Source of the DNA: Chloroflexota bacterium
GTDB lineage: Bacteria > Chloroflexota > UBA11872
Direction of reading: 5' to 3'
DNA length: 64,000 nt
Assembly (NCBI GenBank): GCA_026707285.1
Contig: JAPOXD010000019.1
Coordinates: 117,786 to 181,785, forward strand
Of this stretch, positions 34,877 through 43,382 are shown one piece after another. Under the pieces are notes generated by a model. The model was not told the origin of the DNA and ran no database searches. It saw only the letters and a program-made list of their open reading frames with translations. The stretch's first letter is position 1. Every line of letters begins with the position of its first letter. The translations under genes and the position numbers were made by a program.

Positions 34877-35911
34877 GTGCCCGACCACCGCATCGTCCTC
34901 ACCTACGACCCCGACGGGACGTTGGTGGACCGCGTCCGCGCCGCGCTGCCGCATCGGTCGCTCGAGATCGTGCGGGAGCTTTCGGCGGGCGCGCTGCCGG
35001 ACGCGATGCCCGGCACGACGATCCTCTTCGGCAACTACCTTTCACCGGCGGCGTTGCAAGCGGCGCGCGACCTGCGCTGGATTCAGACTGTGGGCGCCGG
35101 GGTGGACGTGCTGCTCTCGGTCGATCTCGCCTCGACGGACATCGTCGTCACGAATACGAGCGGGGCGTTCGGCGTACAGATCGCCGAGCATGCGCTGTCG
35201 CTGATGTTCGCCCTGGCCCGGCGACTGCCGGCGGCGCTGGAGTCGCAGGCGGCGAGGCGCTACGCGCCCGAGCCCCGCGACAACCTGTTCGAGCTGACCG
35301 ACAAGACCGTGGGCATCGTGGGGTTCGGCGACGTGGGCCAGGCGCTGGCGCGGCGCGCGCGCGGCATAGGCATGCGCGTCATCGCGCTGCGTCGCTCGCC
35401 GGGCACTTCGCCCGCGACGCACCCACCGCTGGCGGACCTGGCGCTCGACTCGCTGGCCGACTCGGACCGCGGCGATGCGTCGGCGCTCGTGTACGAGGTT
35501 TGGGGACCCGATCGGTTGGACGAGTTGCTGCGCGAGTCGGACGTGGTGGTGAACGCCGCGCCCCTGACGGACGCAACCGTGCGCCTCTTTGGCCGGGAAC
35601 AGTTCGCCCGCATGCGGTCCAGCGCGTGCTTCATCAACGTGGGCCGGGGCGAGACCGTGGACCAGGACTCACTGATCGACGCCCTGCGCAGCGGCGTCAT
35701 CGCCGGCGCGGGCCTGGACGTCACCACGCCCGAGCCGCTGCCGCCGGACTCGCCCCTCTGGACGCTGCCAAACGTCATCCTCACCGCCCACTACGCCGGC
35801 TGGTCGGACACCATGCTCGACCGCATCTACGCGATCTTCACTGACAACCTCCGGCGCTTCGACCGCGGCGAGCCGCTGCGGAATCGGGTGGACGTGCGCG
35901 CCGGATACTGA
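34877..35911 (+). CDS. D-isomer specific 2-hydroxyacid dehydrogenase
   Basis: 344 residues from GTG 34877. The NAD-binding fingerprint is TVGIVGFGDVGQALARRARG (GxGxxG), followed by the catalytic Arg region NVGRGETVDQDSL, Glu in VTTPEPLPPDSPLW and His in ILTAHYAGWSD, a complete Arg-Glu-His set. It reduces a 2-keto acid or oxidises a D-2-hydroxy acid with NAD(P). It stands alone, convergent with the next gene; their ends are adjacent (35911/35912). Confidence 0.92.
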   Translation: MPDHRIVLTYDPDGTLVDRVRAALPHRSLEIVRELSAGALPDAMPGTTILFGNYLSPAALQAARDLRWIQTVGAGVDVLLSVDLASTDIVVTNTSGAFGVQIAEHALSLMFALARRLPAALESQAARRYAPEPRDNLFELTDKTVGIVGFGDVGQALARRARGIGMRVIALRRSPGTSPATHPPLADLALDSLADSDRGDASALVYEVWGPDRLDELLRESDVVVNAAPLTDATVRLFGREQFARMRSSACFINVGRGETVDQDSLIDALRSGVIAGAGLDVTTPEPLPPDSPLWTLPNVILTAHYAGWSDTMLDRIYAIFTDNLRRFDRGEPLRNRVDVRAGY

Positions 35912-36334
35912 TCAGCCCTCGTCCGCCGTCAGGTCCTTGTGCGATATCGGCGGCGTTCCGGCGACGCAACTCCAAGATTCGCGGGGAACTTCGGTGCCGT
36001 CCGCTCGGGTGATTTGCCAGCCGGCGCTCAAAGGCTCGACGTCCGTGCAATGCTCAATCTTCGCCGTCCGGATGCACTTGCCGTCGAGGAGGTAGCTGGT
36101 GGCGGATGCGACCTTGCCCATCGTTCCGTCGGCGGAAATGCGGTCCATGGCGAACATCCCCATCTGGATGTGCCGGTCCATCTCGTCGTCGAACGGCCGC
36201 CCGTAGACCGCCTCCGCCTCGGCGACGTCGTACTGCAAGACCTGTTCGATGGTGTGTCCCTGTGCGACGACATGAATCCAGCGGACGTTCACGCCCCGAA
36301 TCTCACCGGATTGCTCGGTGACCTCCGCGGTCAC
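35912..36334 (-). CDS. Hypothetical protein, last gene of the nuclease-helicase operon
   Basis: 140 residues, no family recognised. There is no signal or membrane segment and a conspicuously acidic N-terminal half (VAEAEAVYGRPFDDEMDRHI). The start is a GTG whose GTGA overlaps the stop of the ADP-ribosylglycohydrolase gene, so translation is coupled to it. It is likely to work with, or be regulated with, that enzyme; nothing more can be said. Confidence 0.7.
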   Translation of the reverse strand: MTAEVTEQSGEIRGVNVRWIHVVAQGHTIEQVLQYDVAEAEAVYGRPFDDEMDRHIQMGMFAMDRISADGTMGKVASATSYLLDGKCIRTAKIEHCTDVEPLSAGWQITRADGTEVPRESWSCVAGTPPISHKDLTADEG

Positions 36335-37302
36335 GCCGCATCGCCCACGCGCAGATCAGCACGCTGGGACTGCCGTGCATGGTCGTAGAGGCTATCGGCC
36401 ATGGATGTGATCTCTGCCGCCATGGTCAGCATGTCTCGCCACTCCGCCGGGATTGCTTGGACTCCATAGGTCGCGCCGGCGATCTGGCCGTAGATGGCAG
36501 CAGTGGTGTCGGCGTCGTCGCCGAGGTTGGCGGCCAGGAGAGCGCCCTGGCGAAAGTCGCGCGATTTATGGAAGGCCCAGAGCGCCGCCTCCAGCGAATC
36601 CACGACGTAGCCGGTTCCTTTAATCTCCGGAGGTTCTCGACGCTTGAATGACCCGCCGGCGATCTCGGCGATCCTTCTCGCCAGGGAGTACTTTTTCCAA
36701 CGACCGAAGTCCGGGCAATAGCCTGCGGAGAGAACGGTGCTCTTGTCGACGCCGCGCAAGGCCCCGACGAGCAGGCCCGCGAAGTAGCGGCAGGCGTCGA
36801 TCGCTTCTCGAGCCGCGTGGGTCGTTTGCGAGCTCTCGGCGCTCCTCTGGATTGCTTCGAAAGCGTCCCCCGCGAAGAACATTGGTACAGGCGCCAGGCG
36901 CATGAGCGAACCGTTTCCGGCGGTATCGGGGTCGGTGGAGCCGGCCAGGGGTTCGCCGGTTGCCGCGAATCGTGACAACGCCCCCGCGACGGTGTTGCCG
37001 ATGTCGAAGCAAGTGCCGGTTGACGAGAAATAGCCCTCATAGCGCCACCGAAAGTAGCGCCGCATCTGGTCTATTGGGTCGAACTGGCCCCGCTCGATCA
37101 GGCTCGCGGCCAGGCAGAGGGCCATGGACGTGTCGTCGGTCCACTGCCCGGGTTTTAGGCCAAACGGTCCGCCGCCGATCATGTCGTCGATTGATTCAAA
37201 CGTATTCGGCGGATTGAACTCCAGCGTCGTGCCCAACGCGTCACCCGCCGCGAGGCCCAGCAGGCAGCCGCGAAAGCGATCCCGTGGTGATGGGGCGCTC
37301 AC
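36331..37302 (-). CDS. ADP-ribosylglycohydrolase family protein
   Basis: About 323 residues from GTG 37302, 11 bases after the helicase stop and with AGGTG nearby. RFRGCLLGLAAGDALG at the N-terminus, GQWTDDTSMALCLA (metal Thr-Asp-Asp), GNGSLMRLAPVP and NLGDDADTTAAIYGQIAGA (metal Asp-Asp-Asp/Thr) form the full magnesium site of DraG/ARH-type hydrolases. It removes ADP-ribose from a protein, nucleic acid or small molecule. The flanking coupled genes make a role in DNA or RNA metabolism possible. Confidence 0.9.
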   Translation of the reverse strand: MSAPSPRDRFRGCLLGLAAGDALGTTLEFNPPNTFESIDDMIGGGPFGLKPGQWTDDTSMALCLAASLIERGQFDPIDQMRRYFRWRYEGYFSSTGTCFDIGNTVAGALSRFAATGEPLAGSTDPDTAGNGSLMRLAPVPMFFAGDAFEAIQRSAESSQTTHAAREAIDACRYFAGLLVGALRGVDKSTVLSAGYCPDFGRWKKYSLARRIAEIAGGSFKRREPPEIKGTGYVVDSLEAALWAFHKSRDFRQGALLAANLGDDADTTAAIYGQIAGATYGVQAIPAEWRDMLTMAAEITSMADSLYDHARQSQRADLRVGDAA

Positions 37303-37313
37303 GTGGCCAGCAC

Positions 37314-40300
37314 CTACGGCAGTCTCAGCGAGCTTTGTATTTCGTCGTGCGCCATCTCGAACAGCCGCGCCAGGGCGTTGGCCAGATGCATTTGGCGGGG
37401 CGTGCGGCAGCGAACGGCAAGCAGGCCCGGACTGGCCACGACCACCGCGAGGCACTTGGCCCGGCTGGTGGCGACGTTGAGGCGGTTGAGGCTGTAGAGA
37501 AACTCCATGCCGCGCGGGGCCTCCTCCGCCGAGCTTGTCGCCATCGAGTAGATCGAGATTGGCGCTTCCTGGCCCTGGAACTTGTCGACCGTGCCGATGC
37601 GCAACGTGCGGAGCTCGGGGCGCGACTCGAGCGCGCGGATCTGTCGGTTGTAGGGCGTGATGATGAGCACGTCTTCTTCAGTCAGCGTGTGAGCCGCACC
37701 CTCGGCATCGGTCCATGACGGGCGCGACCGGAGCAACCGCTCGACGCTCCTGGCGATGACCGCCGCCTCTTCCTCCGAGTCGCTGACGCGGCGCTCATGC
37801 TCCACCGGCACGAACCGCAGACCGGTCCCCTGGAACGGGGTCGAACCGGCCAGATCCAAATCCTCCCGGCCCGGATGCGAGCGCAGGCTGTCCTCGTAGA
37901 AGACCTCGGAGGTGAACGCGCAGATGCTGGGATGCAGGCGCCAGGTGCCGTCGAGAAAGAGGCCGAACTCCTTGGGCATGACCCGGGCGCCATCGAGCAC
38001 GTGCGCCAGCACCGACCGGTCCGCGCCCGGCGGGTGCACGCCCTGCAGCGGCTGATCCAGCTGCTGCGGGTCGCCCAGCAGCAACAGGCTGTCGGCGCAA
38101 CGCGCCGAGGCCAAGGCGTCGGCCAGCGACATCTGGCCGGCTTCGTCGATGCAGAGCACGTCGACCAAGCCCTCGGCTTCGTCCCGTGCCCAGAGCCACG
38201 ACGTTCCGCCCACCACGTCCAGCGATCCCGTCCTCAGCGCTCTGCACGCGGCCCCGGTGTTCGCGAGGGGCTGCGCATCGGCGAATTCGGGCTCGGCGGA
38301 CCGGAAACGGGTCCGCTGGCCAATCCGGACCGTGACCCCGCGCTCGGCCGCCACCCGCGCCGTTTTTTCCAGCAACTCGCCGATAACCTTGTGGCTGTTG
38401 GCCGTCACGCCCACGCGCTTTCCGGCTTCGACCAAGTCCACGATCAGCTCGGCGCCAACCGTGCTCTTGCCGGAGCCGGGCGGTCCCTGGATCGCCAGGT
38501 AGCTCTCGTCCAGCGTCTGGACTAGTCGCCGGGCCGCCGCCTGCGCGTCCTCGCCGTCCTGCAGCAGTGGCGCGCCCGCGGCCTGTCCAACCCGTGGCGG
38601 GCGGCGAATCAGCAGGTCACGGGCCGCCCGGTAGGGCCCCGGCGCGTCAAGGCCGTATTCGATCACCCATGCGGCCAGATCCAGGACGGCGGACGGCTTC
38701 GGCCCTGGGCTGACGTATTCGTGTGGGATCAGCGAGGTTGGCGCGGGCGCCGCGCGGCTCGACCCCACCCTGAGCTCGATCAGGCAGGCCTGATCGTCCA
38801 CGGCGACCACCTCACCGACGGAAGCCCCGTGCTGATCGTGCGGCTGGTCGCCGACCTCGAACTTGTGGTCCTGCGGCGGGAAGCGGAATCCGTGGATCGT
38901 GGACCGCGACCTGGGCCTGGGATCGGCCCGGCTGCCCGCGTAGCTGATCTGGCCCAGCGCATCGGACTCGTCCACGCGCTCTTCGTCGGTCAACTCGTCC
39001 TTGAGGTGGAAATAGCGCCACCAAAACGCCTTGTCCTCCCGCCGGTGCCAGTCGAGGAGCTGCGCCAGGAGCCAGCGGCCGCGTTGGGCCGGATCTTCGA
39101 GCGACCGTCCGTCCGTGAGATCCTCCGGCAGGTCCGCGGTCAGTTGGTCCACGAGTTCCTGTACCGCGCGCTGGTAGTCCGAGTCCTCGGTCTCTTCGGG
39201 CTGCGGGACCGTCGGACGCGGCGGGGCCTCGGACCCAACCTCGCGCAACAGCGCGGCGCGCTGCACTTCCAGCCATATGCGCAGGCGATACGTCGACAGG
39301 CAGTCGTCGCGGTTGTAGGCCTTGATTCTCTCCAACAGCTCGTCCCGATCGGTCCCTTCATCAGGTTCGAGCCAGTGCTCGAACTCCACGATGCTCTCGC
39401 CCGCGTCGCGCAGATCGACCTCCCGCTTGAATCCGTAGAGCGGCTCCAGATGCTTGATGGAGTAGCTCTCCACGGACGCCCTGATGCCCTGCCGCACGAC
39501 GCGATAGAGGTCCACGAACACGCGTCCGCGCAGGAGCTGATCCACCTCCGATTCGCGGGTGGCGTAGCGCCCGGCCAGCCGCTTCATGGCCCCGGTTTCG
39601 TAGGGCGCGTAGTGATAGACGTGCATGCCGGGGTGATCGGCCCAGCGGTCCATGATGAGGTCGATGCAGTCCTCGAACGCCTGACGCTCAGCCGCCGGCG
39701 TCACCGTGTCGTCCGCGATCGACCAGAACGCGTGGAACGTCGGGTCGCCCGCCGCGTCGATCCGCCCCGGCTCGATGATGCCGAATAGATAGTCGACGCC
39801 GTCAATCTCCTCGGAGCCGAAGAAGGGATCGCCTTCCAGATCCAGGAACAAGTCCCCCGGCGACGGTTCCGGCAGCGCCCAGAGACCGCGGTCCGGGACC
39901 AGCGAATCCTCGCGGTCGCGTTCGGGCGGGATGCGCTCGGAGATCACCCGACCGTCGTCGCGAACCTGTATGGCCGCCTGGGCCTGCGCCCGTTCCAGGG
40001 ACTCCTGGCTGACGCCGTCGAGACGGTCCGGGAGCGGCGGCGATGGATTGGCCAACCCATGCCGCGTGGTGACGTCGATGGCGTGAAGGGCGCGCCGCTG
40101 GCGGGAGGTCAGGTTGGCCACCAGCGCCAGATCGTCCTCCCGCCGCCATTGATCCCGGCATGCCTGGCTCCAGCGGCAGAAGTCGCAGTGACCGACAGGC
40201 TCCGGCTTAGTGGCGACCGGAACCGGCGGTGCGGGCTCGTCCAGCATGGCTTCGAACTCGCGGGCGACCAGGCGGCAATAGGCCGCGTAGTCGGCGACCC

Positions 40301-40859
40301 GCAGGCTCTCGGTTCTTCGCGCGACCCCGCCCAGCGCCAGGTGCATTCGCTCCGGCTGCCGCCCCTGCATGGCGCCCAGCAGGTCGGAGTACATGCCGAT
40401 CTGGAGCACGGCCGGGGCTGTGGGCCTCCGCGCCAGCTTGGTGTCCCAGACTTCGTAGCTCCAGGCCCCGAGGTCGCCGGGCGTCTCGACGCGCCGCAAG
40501 AAGTCCGCATAGCCCAGACGCCGGTCGTCGAGGAGCACAGCCTGATAGATCACGTCGACGCCGTTCCGCATGGCCCGCAGCGTGGCGGCGTGCTCGGACT
40601 CGACCGCTCGTGCCGGGGAGACGGTGTCGGGGGGTCGGATTTCCTCGATGCGGAGGTTCTGGGCCCGCAGCGTCGCCAGGAAGCGCTCCTCGTATTCCCG
40701 ACCCCGCCGGGCCATCCGGTCGAGCACCGGGTCGTCCTGATAGGGGCGCTTGAGCTGGCGCAGCGCCGCGGCCCGCTCCAGGTTGGCCAGGTGCCGGCAC
40801 TCGAGGAACGCCACCAGATCGGTGGCCGAGTAGACCAGGCGGTCGTCGATCAGTTGCAT
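37314..40859 (-). CDS. TM0106 family RecB-like nuclease fused to a DNA2-type superfamily 1 helicase
   Basis: About 1181 residues from ATG 40859; a GTG at 40907 would add 16 residues. N-terminal RecB-like nuclease: YADFLRRVETPGDLGAWSYE with Glu and the Lys of VWDTKLARRP, and a likely iron-sulfur Cys set CDFCRWSQAC preceded by an early Cys in FLECRHLANLERA. A RNase H-like segment follows (DLFLDLEGDPFF, HVYHYAPYE). The C-terminal helicase has Walker A AIQGPPGSGKSTVGAE, DEAGQ in VLCIDEAGQMSL, GDPQQLDQP, and motifs V-VI in TVDKFQGQEAPI and LNVATSRAK. It would unwind and cut DNA or RNA. It is first gene of an operon with the ADP-ribosylglycohydrolase. Confidence 0.9.
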   Translation of the reverse strand: MQLIDDRLVYSATDLVAFLECRHLANLERAAALRQLKRPYQDDPVLDRMARRGREYEERFLATLRAQNLRIEEIRPPDTVSPARAVESEHAATLRAMRNGVDVIYQAVLLDDRRLGYADFLRRVETPGDLGAWSYEVWDTKLARRPTAPAVLQIGMYSDLLGAMQGRQPERMHLALGGVARRTESLRVADYAAYCRLVAREFEAMLDEPAPPVPVATKPEPVGHCDFCRWSQACRDQWRREDDLALVANLTSRQRRALHAIDVTTRHGLANPSPPLPDRLDGVSQESLERAQAQAAIQVRDDGRVISERIPPERDREDSLVPDRGLWALPEPSPGDLFLDLEGDPFFGSEEIDGVDYLFGIIEPGRIDAAGDPTFHAFWSIADDTVTPAAERQAFEDCIDLIMDRWADHPGMHVYHYAPYETGAMKRLAGRYATRESEVDQLLRGRVFVDLYRVVRQGIRASVESYSIKHLEPLYGFKREVDLRDAGESIVEFEHWLEPDEGTDRDELLERIKAYNRDDCLSTYRLRIWLEVQRAALLREVGSEAPPRPTVPQPEETEDSDYQRAVQELVDQLTADLPEDLTDGRSLEDPAQRGRWLLAQLLDWHRREDKAFWWRYFHLKDELTDEERVDESDALGQISYAGSRADPRPRSRSTIHGFRFPPQDHKFEVGDQPHDQHGASVGEVVAVDDQACLIELRVGSSRAAPAPTSLIPHEYVSPGPKPSAVLDLAAWVIEYGLDAPGPYRAARDLLIRRPPRVGQAAGAPLLQDGEDAQAAARRLVQTLDESYLAIQGPPGSGKSTVGAELIVDLVEAGKRVGVTANSHKVIGELLEKTARVAAERGVTVRIGQRTRFRSAEPEFADAQPLANTGAACRALRTGSLDVVGGTSWLWARDEAEGLVDVLCIDEAGQMSLADALASARCADSLLLLGDPQQLDQPLQGVHPPGADRSVLAHVLDGARVMPKEFGLFLDGTWRLHPSICAFTSEVFYEDSLRSHPGREDLDLAGSTPFQGTGLRFVPVEHERRVSDSEEEAAVIARSVERLLRSRPSWTDAEGAAHTLTEEDVLIITPYNRQIRALESRPELRTLRIGTVDKFQGQEAPISIYSMATSSAEEAPRGMEFLYSLNRLNVATSRAKCLAVVVASPGLLAVRCRTPRQMHLANALARLFEMAHDEIQSSLRLP

Positions 40860-40965
40860 CGCGGATTCACCAGCCCGTCCCGTGGCCGCCGGCTTTGCGA
40901 TGGCCACGCATGCGATCAGCGCGAGCGCCCCGCCAACATACTTGGCGAGACGCCGCTGGCGAAAT
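40848..40965 (-). repeat. Imperfect direct repeat, copy A (around the nuclease-helicase start)
   Basis: On the minus strand this runs CTCGCCAAGTATGTTGGCGG ... GGACGGGCTGGTGAATCCGC, then GATGCAACTGATCGACGACC, covering the upstream region and first codons of the nuclease-helicase gene. Copy B at 46655-46790 matches it at roughly four of five positions in the same orientation. The upstream frame encodes RRLAKYVGGALALIACVAIA, signal-peptide-like. Confidence 0.65.
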
Positions 40966-41079
40966 CGTCAGTTCAAGCGGCAGGCCGCCTGACCGCCCGC
41001 CGTCACTGGACCGGCTGAGCGTCTGGCGACCCGCAACCGCCACTTCCGAGCGTGAGTGAGACCGCTTGCAATGCTCGCG

Positions 41080-43131
41080 CTAGGTGCTTGGGATAAGGTG
41101 TCCGGTGATGCGTACATTGTAAAAGTAAATGTTCGTTGAAGGGTCTGAGCCGTTGCATCCCAGGGTCAATGAAATATCGTCACCATATTGCATCCCCGAT
41201 TCGTGATGTACCGCTACTCCATTAATATATAGTGCAGCCGCGCCACGATCATAAATGATTCGCACATGGAATCGTGGACCGCCAGGAATAGCGTCGACTA
41301 TATCCGGGTGTAGGAAGTCCGTCAGTATTCTGTGGCCGCTCACGTAGTCAGCTCCCGCTCTCGACCACGTTAAAGATGTGCGCTTATGGCTAGCAAAGCT
41401 ATAGGATTCCCCGAAACCTATTGAGTCACGGTACCCCCACGGCGTACGTTTGCCTTCGATTCGCAATCCCGCGGTAGATCCCTCGCGGGGCAACCACACG
41501 TCCATCGTGAGCTCAATGGACCCGCCCCGAACGAAGAGCGATCTCTCGCCATATCGGCCTTCGGCCATTGCGTCCCGTGGACACGCGATGCTCGCGCGCT
41601 CAAGCAGCGGGTAACGGTCGAAGAGGGGACGCACCGAACTCGCGGGGGCTACGCCGCGGGCAATGTCATCCAGCCAAGCGTCCACCAGCGCCTGCGCCTC
41701 TGTCGCCGTGAACAGCGAGTCGAGCCTCCGGATTTCGGGTGAGACGCTGGCCGCCATCCCCACCACGCGCCCCGACGTGGTGGCGACTGGTCCGCCGCCG
41801 TTGCCGGCGTCGAGCACCGGGGCGAGGACTGCCGGCTGGCCAGGCTCCAGCAACCAGGCGATGAGCGGCGTCGCCGTCGGCGTCGAACGACACTCCACCG
41901 CTCGGCCTTCCGGCAAGCTCGTGGCGTCGTAGCCAAGAGCCACGAGGCCGGTCGCTTGGGCCAGGTCCTCGGCCGCGCCCCAGTTCACCGGAATGTGCCC
42001 GTCGCCTTCAACCTTGATGAGGGCGACGTCGTGCTGGGCGTAGCCCGCCACGAACTGGGCGTTGGCGGTATAGCCGCGCGGGCTCGTCACCACAAACGTG
42101 GCCGCGTCCACCGCCAGGCGCCACGGGATGACCGCATAGCCGCTCGCAGTAACGACAAATCCCGTCCCGCACGCTTGGTCGGTGGCGACGCGCAGCAGGG
42201 ACAGCTCCACGAACCTGGCCACGTCTTCGGGGGTGGACCCATACGGGCCACGCCGGCTCTCCAGCCCGAGCTCCAACTGGTCGCCGACCGCGAGCGGCGA
42301 TTCCGGGCCAAAGGCCAGGTACTGCTGCCAGGCGCGGTAGGGATAGCGGCTGTCGCGCAGGGTGTCGCCCAGCAAGCGCAGCTGGACGGGCGCCCCGGCC
42401 GACTCGGGATGGAATTCGAGCACGGCGGCCTGAAAATACTGGCGAATGCGGCTGTCGGGCGGGCGGCCTGGGATGTGCAGGTCGGCCTCGCCATGGTTGT
42501 CCGCGCGCGCATCCGTCTTGGGGAAGCCGAAGGACGCCACCCCGCCCAGCCGGTGGAAGAAGTCGGCGAAGCCGATGTTCTCGCCTTCCACCGAGAGGTT
42601 CGAGACTTTGTGGCCCCAGGGACCGAGCAGCTCGCCGGGGTTGGCGTTGGTCAGGTGCAGTTCGACGCCTTGGTCGATGGAGCCGCCGAGTCCGCCGCCC
42701 AGATAGTCCCAGGCGAGCCGGCGCAGGAAGGTGGGCGCGCCGCCGTCGGGGGGCGGCCGCCAATCGATGACGCCGCGCTGGTAGTACTGGGTGAGGGTGC
42801 CGGGCCGCTCTTCGACGATCGCCGAGGTCGGGTAGCCCCAGCGTTCGATGCCGCCGGTCCGGGTGTAGTTCGCCAGGAAATCGGCGCGGAAGTCGTTGCC
42901 GTCCGCAAACGTCCCGGCGACGTCCACGATGTTGTGTTCCAGGGGCTCGAAGTATTGGGCGTCCTCAACCTCGGCCGTCGCGAAGCCCGACTCGGCGCCG
43001 CGGGCGCCGGGCGGCGTGGCCATGGCAACCGCCGAGACCAGCAACAGCGCCACTGCAAGACGGGCTGGTACCGAGGCCGTCGGCGCCAAGGCTCGCCGGT
43101 CGCGACGCGATCGCCGGTCAACCCGCCGCAT
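41080..43131 (-). CDS. Secreted protein with inactive trypsin-like domain and C-terminal jelly-roll, copy A
   Basis: About 683 residues. The signal peptide ARLAVALLLVSAVAMATPPG is followed by a region with repeated short motifs (GGIERWGYPTSAIVEE, LTQYYQRGVIDWRPP; SFGFPKTDARAD, IRQYFQAAVLEFHPE). Then comes a chymotrypsin/HtrA fold: GTGFVVTASGYAVIP, QHDVALIKVEG, DAGNGGGPVATTSGRVVGM. The His is replaced by Arg (about residue 338) and the Ser of GNSGG by Gly (about 440); the Asp (about 368) stays. The last 170 residues are a concanavalin-like binding domain (LFVRGGSIELTMDVWLP). It is probably a non-catalytic surface binding protein. Confidence 0.75.
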   Translation of the reverse strand: MRRVDRRSRRDRRALAPTASVPARLAVALLLVSAVAMATPPGARGAESGFATAEVEDAQYFEPLEHNIVDVAGTFADGNDFRADFLANYTRTGGIERWGYPTSAIVEERPGTLTQYYQRGVIDWRPPPDGGAPTFLRRLAWDYLGGGLGGSIDQGVELHLTNANPGELLGPWGHKVSNLSVEGENIGFADFFHRLGGVASFGFPKTDARADNHGEADLHIPGRPPDSRIRQYFQAAVLEFHPESAGAPVQLRLLGDTLRDSRYPYRAWQQYLAFGPESPLAVGDQLELGLESRRGPYGSTPEDVARFVELSLLRVATDQACGTGFVVTASGYAVIPWRLAVDAATFVVTSPRGYTANAQFVAGYAQHDVALIKVEGDGHIPVNWGAAEDLAQATGLVALGYDATSLPEGRAVECRSTPTATPLIAWLLEPGQPAVLAPVLDAGNGGGPVATTSGRVVGMAASVSPEIRRLDSLFTATEAQALVDAWLDDIARGVAPASSVRPLFDRYPLLERASIACPRDAMAEGRYGERSLFVRGGSIELTMDVWLPREGSTAGLRIEGKRTPWGYRDSIGFGESYSFASHKRTSLTWSRAGADYVSGHRILTDFLHPDIVDAIPGGPRFHVRIIYDRGAAALYINGVAVHHESGMQYGDDISLTLGCNGSDPSTNIYFYNVRITGHLIPST
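41570..42990. repeat. 1.42-kb homogenised core, copy A
   Basis: From GCGTCCCGTGGACACGCGAT to GGCCGTCGCGAAGCCCGA the sequence matches 43873-45293 at a constant offset of 2303 bp; I saw no difference in the stretches compared, and translations in several frames are identical. Outside these limits the paralogues drop to about three quarters identity (3' end) or to no clear identity (signal peptide). Confidence 0.85.
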
Positions 43132-43240
43132 GCGCTCCAAGCGTGCTTGCGCTGGCCGCATGCACTCGGGCCGCGACAGCGCTACTGCGAGAAAGCGTCG
43201 GTGTCGAATAGCGGCAACCCTTCGCCTTTGTGTTGATTCA

Positions 43241-43281
43241 ACTCGAAATATCAAGCTTCGATTGCGACCCAACATATCAAG
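43241..43281 (-). promoter_or_regulatory. Conserved upstream element of copy A
   Basis: Minus strand: TTGATATGTTGGGTCGCAAT followed by CGAAGCTTGATATTTCGAG. The copy B gene has a matching element (45521-45559) although the surrounding sequence has diverged. The shared skeleton is TGATA, 19 bases, then YGATA, around CGCAATC. It is placed about 110-150 bp before the starts, so promoter or operator is likely. Confidence 0.45.
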
Positions 43282-43382
43282 CCGGCAGCCGCCGGTCCGC
43301 CTTTCGTCACTGGGCCGACCGAGTCACCGGCGACGCGCAACCGCCGCTCCCAATGTGAAGGAGACCTCTCCCAAGGCTCGTG

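Noticed and set aside
41956..43236. Long open frames on the plus strand opposite the pseudoprotease genes
   Set aside because: They are antisense shadows of a GC-rich gene; the minus-strand frame has signal peptide, fold motifs and conserved C-terminal domain, the plus-strand frame has none.
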